The translations under genes were made by a program, and so were the position numbers. 36,926 nt of DNA from a virus. Under the pieces are notes generated by a model that was not told where the DNA came from, searched no databases, and saw only the letters and a list, made by a program, of their open reading frames with translations. Below are positions 13,983-24,500 of this stretch, piece after piece. Each line of letters starts with the position of its first letter. The stretch's first letter is position 1. Where the stretch lies: positions 1-36,926 of the IMG/VR virus record IMGVR_UViG_3300001460_000074; one strand, written 5' to 3'.

Positions 13983-13995
13983 TTATTTTATATAT

Positions 13996-15732
13996 TTAAA
14001 AGTTAAATCTAATTAAATTATTAACAAAACTTGTAAGTGAAGTAACTGTAAATGTTGTAAATGTTCCACTTGTACTAATATTGCTTACATAAGAAGTTGC
14101 AACAAAATTACCATCATTTAATTTCCATACTTGTACAATAGGTGGATTTTGATCAGTAGCACTACTATTATCTCCAGCCCCATTATTTATACTACTAGGG
14201 ACTACTAATGCAAATATATTTGAATTACCAGCACCCGTTGTAGCAGTCATTGAAAGTAATTGGCAATTACCTGCACTTGGAGCATTAACAGTAGCTCCGG
14301 ATAAGGTATGTGAAGGAACCCCAAATGCTGGAATATAGGCTAAATCACTACCACTTGCGCCTGATGTACCACTAACAAAAGTAAACTCATTAGAATTTGT
14401 AACTGTGATTTCAGCATATAAATAAGAATCAGTACCACCTCTTATTACTACATAATCTCCAGTGGATAATCCATGAGAGTTTGAAGTAACTGTTACTGTA
14501 GTACCTACACTACTATATGATTTACCTGAAAATAAATCTCCAGAAGACATAATTACAATTTCTCTATCAGAAGTTAATGGCGAGGCAACATATCTAACTA
14601 TATTATTAACTACGTCACTTGATCCACCACCACCAGAACCTTCTGCACCTTTTTCTCCTTTTGGTCCTGTTGTGCCCGTTCCTGTTGTACCTTTTTCACC
14701 TTTTGGTCCAGCTACTGCTGAGGGTGCTCCTTTTATTCCTTTTGGTCCTGTTGTACCAATTGCACCTTTTGTTCCTTTATTACCATCATTCCCCTTTGGA
14801 CCTGTGGTACCAACTGCACCTTTTTCTCCTTTAGGTCCTGTTGGACCTGCCGTTGTTGATGCTGCACCTTTTTCACCTTTTGGTCCTGTATTACCTGTTC
14901 CTGTTTGACCTTTTGGTCCAGTTGGTCCTACTACAGTTGAAGCTTGTCCTTTTTCACCTTTATTACCATCACTTCCTTTTGGACCTGTTGGTCCTGCTGC
15001 ACCCTTAGGTCCTACTACAGTTGAGTCGGCACCAGTTTGTCCTTTTTCACCTTTTGGTCCTGTTGTACCTGTTCCAGTTTGTCCTTTAGGTCCTGTTGGT
15101 CCTACTGCTGATGAAGCTTCTCCTTTTTCACCTTTATTACCATCACTTCCTTTTATTCCTTTAGGTCCTGTTATACCATTTGTGCCTTTTTCACCTTTTG
15201 ATCCTGTTGTGCCACTTGTACCTTTTTCACCTTTTGGTCCTGTATTACCCGCCCCGGTTTGTCCTTTAGGCCCTGTTGGTCCTACTACAGTTGAAGCTTG
15301 TCCTTTTTCACCTTTATTTCCTGATGGTCCTACTGCACCTTTTTCACCTTTAGGTCCTAATGCACCTTTTGTTCCTTTAGGTCCAACTACTGATGAACCA
15401 GGTCCTGTTTGTCCTTTTGGACCTGTAGTACCTTTTTCTCCTTTAGGTCCTGGTGATCCACTACCAGCTCCACCATATGAACCTGTTGTATATAAAGTAT
15501 TTGTTGAAGGGTCTAAAACTATTACGTTTCCATCATTATCACTATCATTTCCTGAAATTCCTACTAAGGCTGTAGATCCCGAAAATATGGCAGAACCTGT
15601 TACAGTGAATGACCCAGATACTGTTATATCATAAGATTTAGCTCCTGTAAATGCATCTATAGATTGTGAAACCTGTAGTGCTTCTACCGTTTGTCCGGTT
15701 ACTATGCCCGTGTTTGATAATATTCTTGCCAT
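13996..15732 (-). CDS. Second collagen-like fibre protein
   Basis: A 578-residue protein. Residues 1-94 are an N-terminal beta domain (MARILSNTGIVTGQTVEALQ, later SGSFTVTGSAIFSG). Residues 95-365 are a Gly-x-y collagen-like stalk. Residues 366-578 are a C-terminal beta domain, in which VTVTSNSHGLSTGDYVVIRG resembles the HGL-x-x-GD beta modules found in phage tail proteins, followed by a Thr/Ser-rich end. Its stalk is built on GPKGEKG with GNKGEKG and GTTGPKG, so Lys is paired with Glu, unlike the Gln-rich stalk of the large fibre. There is no chaperone domain, so folding may be helped by a separate protein. A shorter side fibre or whisker is a reasonable reading. Confidence 0.8.
   Translation of the reverse strand: MARILSNTGIVTGQTVEALQVSQSIDAFTGAKSYDITVSGSFTVTGSAIFSGSTALVGISGNDSDNDGNVIVLDPSTNTLYTTGSYGGAGSGSPGPKGEKGTTGPKGQTGPGSSVVGPKGTKGALGPKGEKGAVGPSGNKGEKGQASTVVGPTGPKGQTGAGNTGPKGEKGTSGTTGSKGEKGTNGITGPKGIKGSDGNKGEKGEASSAVGPTGPKGQTGTGTTGPKGEKGQTGADSTVVGPKGAAGPTGPKGSDGNKGEKGQASTVVGPTGPKGQTGTGNTGPKGEKGAASTTAGPTGPKGEKGAVGTTGPKGNDGNKGTKGAIGTTGPKGIKGAPSAVAGPKGEKGTTGTGTTGPKGEKGAEGSGGGGSSDVVNNIVRYVASPLTSDREIVIMSSGDLFSGKSYSSVGTTVTVTSNSHGLSTGDYVVIRGGTDSYLYAEITVTNSNEFTFVSGTSGASGSDLAYIPAFGVPSHTLSGATVNAPSAGNCQLLSMTATTGAGNSNIFALVVPSSINNGAGDNSSATDQNPPIVQVWKLNDGNFVATSYVSNISTSGTFTTFTVTSLTSFVNNLIRFNF
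14638..15450 (-). repeat. Collagen-like repeat block of the second fibre
   Basis: About 271 residues of Gly-x-y triplets. As in the large fibre, the seven-residue breaks have Ser at the fourth position (GQASTVV, GEASSAV, GPGSSVV, GAASTTA, GAPSAVA). The repeats are less uniform than in the large fibre, with several shorter mixed units such as GTTGPKGNDGNKG. Confidence 0.88.
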
Positions 15733-15747
15733 TATTAATGTTGTTTA

Positions 15748-15757
15748 TTATAAATAT
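15748..15757 (-). promoter_or_regulatory. Candidate late promoter element (ATATTTATAA)
   Basis: The minus strand reads TATATTTATAATAAAC, with the core ending 15 bases before the start of the second collagen-like fibre. It is an exact copy of the core seen at five other gene starts in the window. Confidence 0.45.
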
Positions 15758-15765
15758 AAAAAAAT

Positions 15766-16782
15766 TTATTGTCTATCAATGTTTACTAAAATTGTTGTGT
15801 CAGTTGTTCTAGAAGTAGGAAGTGTTTTTCCTAATTTACCTACAGCTAACAATTCATTTGCACCATTATACATACCAACAGTAGTAACATATGGGTCAAA
15901 AAATGAACTAGTTGCAAAATTATATATTGATCCCTGTTTACTAGATGAAATTATACTTGGATTTAATGTAAAATTAAATTCACTTTCTCCTATTGTACAT
16001 TTATATTGTGTTTCATATATTCCAAAGGATGAAGAAAATGAACAAGTAACATTTGAACCTGTTACAAAATTTAAAATATCATCTGAATTTATTACTCTAC
16101 CTCCATATAATGCACTACCATAATCCCCTGTGCCATAAGGATCAGTTTCACCAATATATTCATTTCTTGTCCCCCCAGTTAAAATAATCATCCCATGTTG
16201 GTAAATTATATTACCTACAAAAGTTTCATTATTTAGAGTAGGGTTGATTCTTTTTAATCTTCCTTCTCCATCATCTATATAACTACCACTTTCAGTAGTA
16301 ATTTTAATAGAATTAGGTTGGATATAATCCCCAAATAAATTTTTAGGGATAGCTAAAACCCCAATAGTTTCTCCTGAACTTGTAGGAAAAAATTTATAAG
16401 GATTTAAATCAGTTTGATTATAGTTATCGTAACTAGGTTGGTATGTTTGAGAAGCACTTGGGGGAGGGGATATTGTATTATCTAAATTAGTTATATGATT
16501 ATTAACGGGTGATGTTTCTCCTCCACTTCCTGATATATAATTGCTATAATAAAGTTGTTTTATAGAATTATATACTGTAACCTGGTATTCTCTAAAATCC
16601 CCTAGGGATGATGAAATACCTGTTAATTGTCTGTCTGTTAAAAAATTATTATTTTTGCCTAAATACCTTGATATTACAACATCGGAACCTGTTAATTCAT
16701 TACCTCTAAAAGTAAAACTTTTGTTTACTTCTAAAGGAGAAATTACTATATCTTCGGAGTTGAATTGTTTAAAAGCTGCCAT
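15766..16782 (-). CDS. Structural protein, paralogue B of a duplicated pair
   Basis: A 338-residue protein. The start MAAFKQFNSEDIVISPLEV and the C-terminal module (ESEFNFTLNPSIISSS, then YVTTVGMYNGANELLAVGKL) match the neighbouring 353-residue protein, so the two arose by duplication. The conserved end, TTVGMYN with two charged or amide residues before L-AV-KL, resembles proteins of unknown function in tail regions of T4-like marine phages. The middle of the two proteins has diverged: this one has a Ser/Pro/Gln-rich stretch (ISPPPSASQTYQPSYDNYNQ, about 105-124). No enzyme motif is seen. A tail or baseplate-periphery structural role is inferred from position. Confidence 0.65.
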   Translation of the reverse strand: MAAFKQFNSEDIVISPLEVNKSFTFRGNELTGSDVVISRYLGKNNNFLTDRQLTGISSSLGDFREYQVTVYNSIKQLYYSNYISGSGGETSPVNNHITNLDNTISPPPSASQTYQPSYDNYNQTDLNPYKFFPTSSGETIGVLAIPKNLFGDYIQPNSIKITTESGSYIDDGEGRLKRINPTLNNETFVGNIIYQHGMIILTGGTRNEYIGETDPYGTGDYGSALYGGRVINSDDILNFVTGSNVTCSFSSSFGIYETQYKCTIGESEFNFTLNPSIISSSKQGSIYNFATSSFFDPYVTTVGMYNGANELLAVGKLGKTLPTSRTTDTTILVNIDRQ

Positions 16783-16789
16783 TCCATTT

Positions 16790-17851
16790 TTAAAAATCTA
16801 ATTTAACTCTAATAAGAGCTTCTTTTGTAAAATCTTTAGTAATTGGTTTTGATAATTTTGCTACAGCCATTAAATCATTTGAATCATTATACATTCCTAC
16901 GGTGGTAGGAAAGGTTTGTGGATTATCAATAAAATAATTATAAATTACTTCACCAGTTGAACCTGATATAAATGAAGGATTTTCTGAGTAATTAAATTCA
17001 GAATTTCTAGTTCTAACAAATACAAAATCAGATGTAACAGTTTCTTGAGAATTTAATTGGAAAATTCTACCATTTGAATCCCCATTTGATCCTGAAATAT
17101 GGTTATAAAGTTTTGTAGCATTATCACCATTAAAATCATTTTGTAAATTTGTTTTTAGATTAATTCCACCACCATCATCTAATCCTGTAGTACCTGGAGC
17201 AGAGTTATCATCTAATGCTGGTCCATTTAATAATATAGTAGAAATATCTGGTAAGAATAAACCGTAAGAACCACTATACGAGTATCCATTTCCTCTCCAT
17301 GAGGTTCCAAATGAGCCACTAATTACTTGATAAGCTCTCATTGTACCAAAAAATTGTGGAACCGTTACTTCATTTGAATTATCAGTTAATTGAATTGAAT
17401 TCAATTGGTTATTACTACTAGATAATACCAAATTAAAAGTACCAGGAAATAATGATTCTTTATACCTTGCTCTTTCAACATTAATAGCATAAAAATAACT
17501 TCCTGAAAAATTTAAACCATATACAAAATCAGCATTTTCATCTTCTAATACTAAAGTTCTATATTGTCCATAATTAACCCTTGAGGGTGTAAGTTGAGGA
17601 ACACCATTATCAAATTGTACAGCTCCTCTTCCTGTTTTATCTCCAAACGCAATAGCGAATTGTATTTCTGATCCAGCAGCTATTGATGATGTTTGAAATA
17701 TATTTAAATAATAAGGACCTGATGTTCCTTCTTTTTGTACAGAAGATGTAAAATAAGTATTTAGTGTTGGTTGAAAACCTGACCATACAGTTGATGTAAC
17801 TGTATCTGCACTTACTACAAAGTCTTCCGGATCGAATCTTTTAAAGCCCAT
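16790..17851 (-). CDS. Structural protein, paralogue A of a duplicated pair
   Basis: A 353-residue protein beginning MGFKRFDPEDFVVSADTVTS, aligned with the MAAFKQFNSEDIVISP start of the next gene. The C-terminal module (NSEFNYSENPSFISGS, then FPTTVGMYNDSNDLMAVAKL) is shared too. The central 200 residues are beta-rich, with many Ser, Gly and Tyr (GNGYSYSGSYGLFLPD near 190-205). It is 7 bases upstream of its paralogue and 2 bases downstream of the 223-residue gene. No catalytic residues are evident. It may form hetero-oligomers with its paralogue on the tail or baseplate; that is inference. Confidence 0.65.
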   Translation of the reverse strand: MGFKRFDPEDFVVSADTVTSTVWSGFQPTLNTYFTSSVQKEGTSGPYYLNIFQTSSIAAGSEIQFAIAFGDKTGRGAVQFDNGVPQLTPSRVNYGQYRTLVLEDENADFVYGLNFSGSYFYAINVERARYKESLFPGTFNLVLSSSNNQLNSIQLTDNSNEVTVPQFFGTMRAYQVISGSFGTSWRGNGYSYSGSYGLFLPDISTILLNGPALDDNSAPGTTGLDDGGGINLKTNLQNDFNGDNATKLYNHISGSNGDSNGRIFQLNSQETVTSDFVFVRTRNSEFNYSENPSFISGSTGEVIYNYFIDNPQTFPTTVGMYNDSNDLMAVAKLSKPITKDFTKEALIRVKLDF

Positions 17852-17853
17852 AT

Positions 17854-18525
17854 TTATTTAGTTAAACGGTTTTGTGTTATTGTTACTGGAATTGTTATTC
17901 TAGCTCCACTATCTAAACCAGTTACGGTTAATGTTGTTTTAAGTTGTGATTGTGTACCAAATAAAGTATTTACAGTTGTAGCAGTTATATTAATTTGTGT
18001 TCCTGTTACTGTTGTAGATATATTTGTTCCTATTGTTGATGTAGAAGTTGCATTAGAAGCCTGTGCTGCTTCCGTATTAACTCCTTGTCCTTGAAATTGA
18101 GAGAATAAACGTACGTCTCCTACTGTTGCGGTATAACCACTAGATTCAAAGGTTTGTGAATTTCCTAAATAATTTAAAGTTTGAGGTGTTATTGCTAATT
18201 GAGCTCCCTGTCTTAAATTGATAGATGCATAACCTAAATCAAGTACAGGTAGTCTAGCAGTACCACGAGGTAAAGTAGTTAACTTATATTTCATTATTTG
18301 TTGTTCATCCGGAAATGCTTCTAATAAAGGCATATTTTCTATTGCCTCTCCATAATATGCAGAACCTGAGGGATGGTTTGGATTATAAAGTGTATAATCT
18401 ATTTCATCATCGGCTAATGCAAATTGTGTAATTCTAAAAGAACCATCATTTTTTGCTAATAATTCTCTTCCTTTTTTAGTAAGAATAGCATCAACTGTTA
18501 TTACTGAATTGTTTAAATATCCCAT
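17854..18525 (-). CDS. Tail/baseplate structural protein (hypothetical)
   Basis: A 223-residue protein. The first 100 residues (MGYLNNSVITVDAILTKKGR, then FRITQFALADDEIDYTLYN) resemble proteins that precede fibre genes in T4-like marine phages, where function is unassigned. The C-terminal half is Thr/Ser/Gln-rich and beta-like (TGTQINITATTVNTLFGTQS), ending in a short Ig-like strand set. It follows the giant 3031-residue gene by 49 bases, with a promoter-like element in the gap, so it probably begins its own transcription unit with the downstream pair and fibres. Confidence 0.6.
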   Translation of the reverse strand: MGYLNNSVITVDAILTKKGRELLAKNDGSFRITQFALADDEIDYTLYNPNHPSGSAYYGEAIENMPLLEAFPDEQQIMKYKLTTLPRGTARLPVLDLGYASINLRQGAQLAITPQTLNYLGNSQTFESSGYTATVGDVRLFSQFQGQGVNTEAAQASNATSTSTIGTNISTTVTGTQINITATTVNTLFGTQSQLKTTLTVTGLDSGARITIPVTITQNRLTK

Positions 18526-18556
18526 TTTGTATTATTATATAAATTGTTATTATATG

Positions 18557-18566
18557 TTATAAATAT
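18557..18566 (-). promoter_or_regulatory. Candidate late promoter element (ATATTTATAA)
   Basis: The minus strand reads ATATATATTTATAACATA, and the core ends 31 bases before the 223-residue structural gene. It directly follows the giant 3031-residue gene, a logical place to restart transcription after a 9-kb message. Confidence 0.45.
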
Positions 18567-18574
18567 ATATTCTT

Positions 18575-21500
18575 TTAATTATTTATTATTCCTTTACTAA
18601 TTAAATCATTTATTATTATAGATGCACTATTTTCTATTCTATTTGATGGAAACTCTGGGAACATAATCCCTGCGGCACTAAATTCTGCTGGTACATTATC
18701 TTGTACAAGTACTGATTTTTGTCCTATATCTAAAGCTGTTAATTGTATTCTACCATTACCACCACCAATACCATCTATACTTAATAATTCATTAATTGTA
18801 TATCCATTCCCTGCACGGGTTATTTCAATATACGTAATATTTCCTGTTGCACCACTCCCACTTACTATTATAGTTGCCTGTGCACCCGAACCATTTCCTC
18901 CTATTGATGTTAAAGTAACATTTGTATATGAACCTGTAGGGGCAGCAGAAGGTTGTTGTTGAATTGATCCTAATAAAGCATCTTTGGTTCTAAGTAGTTT
19001 ACCAGTACGTTCTTGTGATTCAACATATGAAGCAGATATAGTTGCTAAATCATATGGGTATTCTAAATCTAAAATTACACTATTAGCACTTGCTACGTTT
19101 CTTCTTAATAAAAAGAAATCTTTATTAAGTGAAGATGATTGAGGTAATGAAGCATCTAATTCTAATTTAATACGTCCTATATCATCACCCATTATATTTT
19201 CTTGTGGAGCCCAAACTTTTACAATTTGATATGAATAGTTTTCATTATTACTAAATCTAATTTCATCTTGTTCCTGGATATTAAAATTTGCATAAGTAGG
19301 TCCTATTTTAGTTGAATTAGGTTCCATATTACCTGGGAAACCTTCATAAGGACCAGGGATATAAGGTAATTCTCCTTGTTTCCATGTATCACCAAATGCT
19401 TCATTTATTAAATTTGAAGTCATATATATATACCTGGATGAAGTATCTGTAGTTGGAATTGCTGCTGATGGTAAGTCGTTTGCAAATACCCAAAATGGAG
19501 CTGAAGCTGTATTTTCTGTTGCTAATAAATGAGATTTAGACCCTATCATTGTAAATTTAGTTGCATATTTAGGTCCTGGGAATGTTGCTGGGTTAATGGT
19601 ATTAGTACCATCATTACCAGGCATCATATTTCCTGTAATTTTCCATCTTAAATAACTATCTTTTTGGTATGTATTTTCTCCGGAATTTGCAACAAAAACC
19701 CATTCTAACCCCGTAATTCCATCTCTACCAAGCCCTCTTTGGTCTAATACTGCATAAAGTGCATCTTCATTAACATGCATATTAAGTTGGTTGTTTCTAT
19801 CTAAACCAATCCCTGATGATTGTTTACGATTTCTTGAACTAGTTGATTTCTTATTCCATCGTCCAGTTCCTCTAGTATTAGAAGATTGTGATTTAATAAA
19901 AACCACTTTATCTACTACTGAACCTGCGTCAAATGGGGTTGCGCCTTTCCATACTCTTAATTGCACATCAGTAGCTATAAAAGGTATATTTTTACTATTA
20001 TAACCAGTTCCAGCACTATTTAAATAATAATATTCTAAAGACAAGGCAGTTTTAAATTCTGTATATTCCTTTCTTTTTGTTTTTCTTTTCCAGTTTCCTT
20101 TTCTAAAATAATCCGCAGATGAGATATAGGTTGTTGGAAGTGAAAATTGTAAGTCTAAATATTGCATTTGTGAAGTGTCTTGACCCGCTGCAACATAACT
20201 TTCGCTCATAAATGTAACAGCTCCTTCTGGGATAGTATTGCCATTTGGTGCTTGTTCTCCACCAATATATGATCGTGATGCGTATGAACTTGTTTGATAA
20301 TTTGCTGAAGGGTTTAAGTATAAACTTATATTTCTACCACTATCATTAGTTCCAGAGGATGTTCCTTCTACAAGGAATGAATAATCAGTAAAACCAGTTC
20401 CTGGGTTATCATATAAACTAAGGCGTCCAGATCCTGAGAATGCTATTTGGTTAGAGTATCCTCTACTACTTGTTTGGGAATATAAAATAGGTACAGGGTA
20501 AGAACCAACTGTTAATATTGAATGTTCTTGATTTATTTCTTCTAAGACTTGTTCTGCAGCTTCTATATCTATTGATAATCTAGTTGTTTTAGCTATAGGA
20601 AATATTTTTTCTACAATATCCGCAGCTACCCCCTGTAATGAAGGTGGTAAAGCATTTCCTTGATCATCTATTAAGTATGATAAATTCATTCTAGTAACAT
20701 CATTTCTTAAAGGATAAGGGTCTTTAAATGAACTAAAATACCCAAAATATGCATTTCTTAATTCTATTACGGGTAATTGACCGTATGTTCCAAAATCACT
20801 TGGGGACCATACATTTAAAAATTCAGATTGAGCTTTAGATCCCTGATATCTTATATCTGTCCAAGTATGTTGAGTATAATTAGAATCGGGAACTGTAGCT
20901 CTTTGAGCACTACCTGATATTATTTGTTGAAGATTTACAGGTTTAAATACACCAAAAGAATTATTGTAGTCAACATCCATTAAATATGTATTCTGTCTTT
21001 GAAGATTAAAATTATTAATTAAGGGTTGACAATCTAATGCTAAAGCAAAAGGTAAAACATTTCCTGCATAAAAATTAGGAACAATTAATTCTGTTAAAAT
21101 TGGAACTGAATATATACCATATCCAGGGTTTAATACCGCTGTTGAACCTCCATAAACTTCTGAGGTTCCATATAAAGCATAACCATATTCTGTAGGATCA
21201 TCTACTATACTAGCAAATTTTGATTCTGATGGGAATATACTCATTGTATATTCTGTTATATCTAGGTATGACCCAACATTTTTACTTGCACCTATTGCTA
21301 TTCTAAAAGTATCATTATATTTAAAATTAGATACAAATGAACCACTAAGTTCTATATTTTGAATTGATTCACTATTAGGTACAATAAAATCTCTTGTCAT
21401 TATAGGATTTCCTATATTACTCTTGTTATCAGCATTTCCTTTATATATATGTAAAGAACCAGTAAATCTATACCCACTTTCTCCTGATGCTATAGAATTT

Positions 21501-24500
21501 GTTATTTGTAATGAAGGATTAGCAGTATTAAAAGCAGGTAATAAATAAGTAGTAGGAACGGCTTGTGTAACTCCACCAGGTGATACTGCTGCTTCATTTG
21601 GGTACCTACAACCTGAAATGAAAGTTTCTATAAAATACATACTACCCGTTGTATTAATAGTAGGATATAAAACATTAGTTTTGTTTAAGTTAACACCAAT
21701 ACTTCCTCCACCAGATGTTTGAGTTGGTATTGTTCCCCCACTCCTAACACTAACAACCATTTTTTGTTCGGATGTTAAAGTTTTTGTAAAAATTGTATTA
21801 GTACCAGCATCTGTATATTCAAAAGTAGCGGTATCTACACCCGATCCTGTAATACCATATCTAAGTTCGGTATATTGATTTGTTCTTTTAGGAACAATTA
21901 TTGGGCTATCAGGAAATGTTACTGTTGATCCAGGGCTAATATCTACATCATTAAGAAATAGTGAAGATGTTATTAATTGTCTAGGAGTATGATTAGATCC
22001 TGTTATCCATAATCTTTGTTGGACATTCCCATGTATTGCTAATGAGTTTTTAACCCCACCATATTCTAATTTACTAACATTATTAGCAGCACCTTGGGTT
22101 GCAGTAGTTAATGCAAAAGTAATATTTTGAAATGTTGAAGTACCTGAATAAGAAGTACCATCTTCTTCAGTAACACCTGCATTACCTTGCGCAGTATAAT
22201 CTGCATTTGTATTAGCTTCTTCGTCTACACCAATTTGTTCAGAAAACCCAATTCTACTAGAATAATTTGTAATCCAATAATTAAATACTTGGTCAAATCC
22301 TCTAAATACCATCATTATTTTCAAATCTTTCCCATCCCCAGATAAATTAGCTGGGTTTGTAATTATATCACCAAGTGAGAAGTCTACAGTCTGTTTAAAT
22401 ACATTCTGTGTGCCCGCTGATGTGTTAAAATTACTAAGAGTACCATTGATTCTTCTACTAACAACTTGCCCAGCATTTTGAGTAATTGGATCCCCATGAT
22501 CTACTATCTGATATGCTAGTAATACCTGATTATTTTGACCATTAGCAAAAATGTTGGGGTTATCAGGAGGAGGGAAACCAGGAATATGTGCATCTGAGCC
22601 AACTTGGTAATTAAAAAAAACAGATACAGTAGAAAGTACCGCACTAGAAGCTTGGTCTTGTATATCAGTTAATAAATCTTTAATTGGTATAGTTATTACT
22701 CCTACTCCGTTTTCTATATCAAATGTTGTATAACTTGTAGATGTTGTTGGTTGGAAATTTGAGTTAGACCAACCTGTAGGGGTATCATCAGTATTGCCTT
22801 GTTGTGCAAAAACATCAAAAAGACTAGGTTCAGGAATAGGAATTGATCCTCCTATATTAAATTCATCAAAGTTAAAATTAAATGATGCGGTACCTGCTTG
22901 GAATATTCTAGAATGACCCGATGCATCACTAATAGTATTAGGGATTGCGGTTATAGGATCATTTTCCGCAAAGCCGGCACCAAATAATTCTGCCTGCCCC
23001 GCTGCAAATTCTTTAATTACCCAGGCACCACCACTACCAATAAAATATGGTAATCCATTACTAGGATTAACTGTAGTAGCATTTGATACTGTAATACGGT
23101 TATTATCTGTATTAGGGTTAAAAACTGTAATGCTATTTGCATTATTAAAAGGAACCCAATCTACAGCACCAACTGCAGTATCAGTTAATGATATGTATAT
23201 TTGGGTGGCATCGCTAATATTAACATTATTAAAGGCTACGTTGCCAATGAAAGCAGAACCATTAGTATCAAAATTAGTATCTGTTGTAAATATATATGGT
23301 ATTCTAAAAGGATGGAGTTCATCTCCAAATGCCGCATTTGAAATATTATTATTAAAGAATGATGGGTCTAAACCTATTGAGGTAGGGGGAAGTATTATAC
23401 TTGCAGTATTTTGAAACCCAGGTTGAAGGGGGTAGTTTGATTTACTTAATTCCGATGTTTGACTACTACCTGAATGGTATATTCCTTTTGTTAAAATAGG
23501 AGTAGATATTAAACCACCTCCAGATGCACTATATGCTATAGAAGCTGATATTACCCATGGAACATTTGATGTTCTTGGTATTGTATAAACCCCCCAATCA
23601 TATGCTACTTCATTATTACCTAAACTAGTTGTTAAATAGTCTATTGAACCTGTATCAAAGAACCCTAAAGCATCTTGATATACATCATTATAAAATCTTA
23701 TAGTCTGTAATTGCTGGTTAGATTGAGCATGGAAATAGTTTTGAGAATTTACATTAAATCCAGGAAGGTTAGGATTATTAGATGATGATACATTTCCTGA
23801 AACCTTTAAACTCCAATTTTCTGTACCCCCATTAGAAGATGAAACAAATAGATAATCTCCTTTAGTAGTATCTACATTTAATAGTGCTGAGTTAGAATTA
23901 ATAATAGTACCTTCTATAAAATACTTTTTAAATCCTTCAGGGAATATAAATTGTATAAATTCTACTCCAATTAAATAATCTCTAACTTCATTCCCATCAT
24001 AATCTTTTTCAGCTAATTTAATTTTAACTACTTCATCTTGTCCTGTATTTGGGTTTCTATCTACAAACAACCAAGCATAACCAGGTAAAGGTTCATTTCT
24101 ATTATCTTGCCAAAATTCTAGGGTTGTTGTACCAAAAAAGAAATCATCTTGAGAATCAGAAAAAAATAGGGGATAATATCTAACTGGGTCATCTGGTATT
24201 TTATGGTAAGGTATACATCCAGGACTTATAGATTGGGTAACTACTGTTATATTAGATCCACTAAATTCACCGTTGTAAAACTCATCTTGATTCCATATAA
24301 GTTCTACGGATTGTCCTAGTTTTCCTTCTTTTTGTTCTAAAAAACTTTGAGTTAAACCAAATCTATTAGTTAAACCATAAGCCGAAGCTGATGGAGAGGT
24401 TTGTAAACCATTAAAGGCTTCTAATGATCCTCCAGTACCACCACTAAATCTATATATAGATGAACCTCCATAAAACTCGTATGCTCCTGTATCACCTGAT

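Noticed and set aside
15182-15634. Plus-strand open frame of 150 codons, rich in Pro, Phe and Val
   Set aside because: It is the antisense of the collagen-like repeat of the second fibre. Repeats on the minus strand keep this frame open, and its composition is an echo of Gly/Pro/Lys codons.
15704-16123. Plus-strand open frame of 139 codons
   Set aside because: It lies fully opposite the start of the second collagen fibre and the end of the 338-residue structural gene, both well supported. All genes in the window read on the minus strand.
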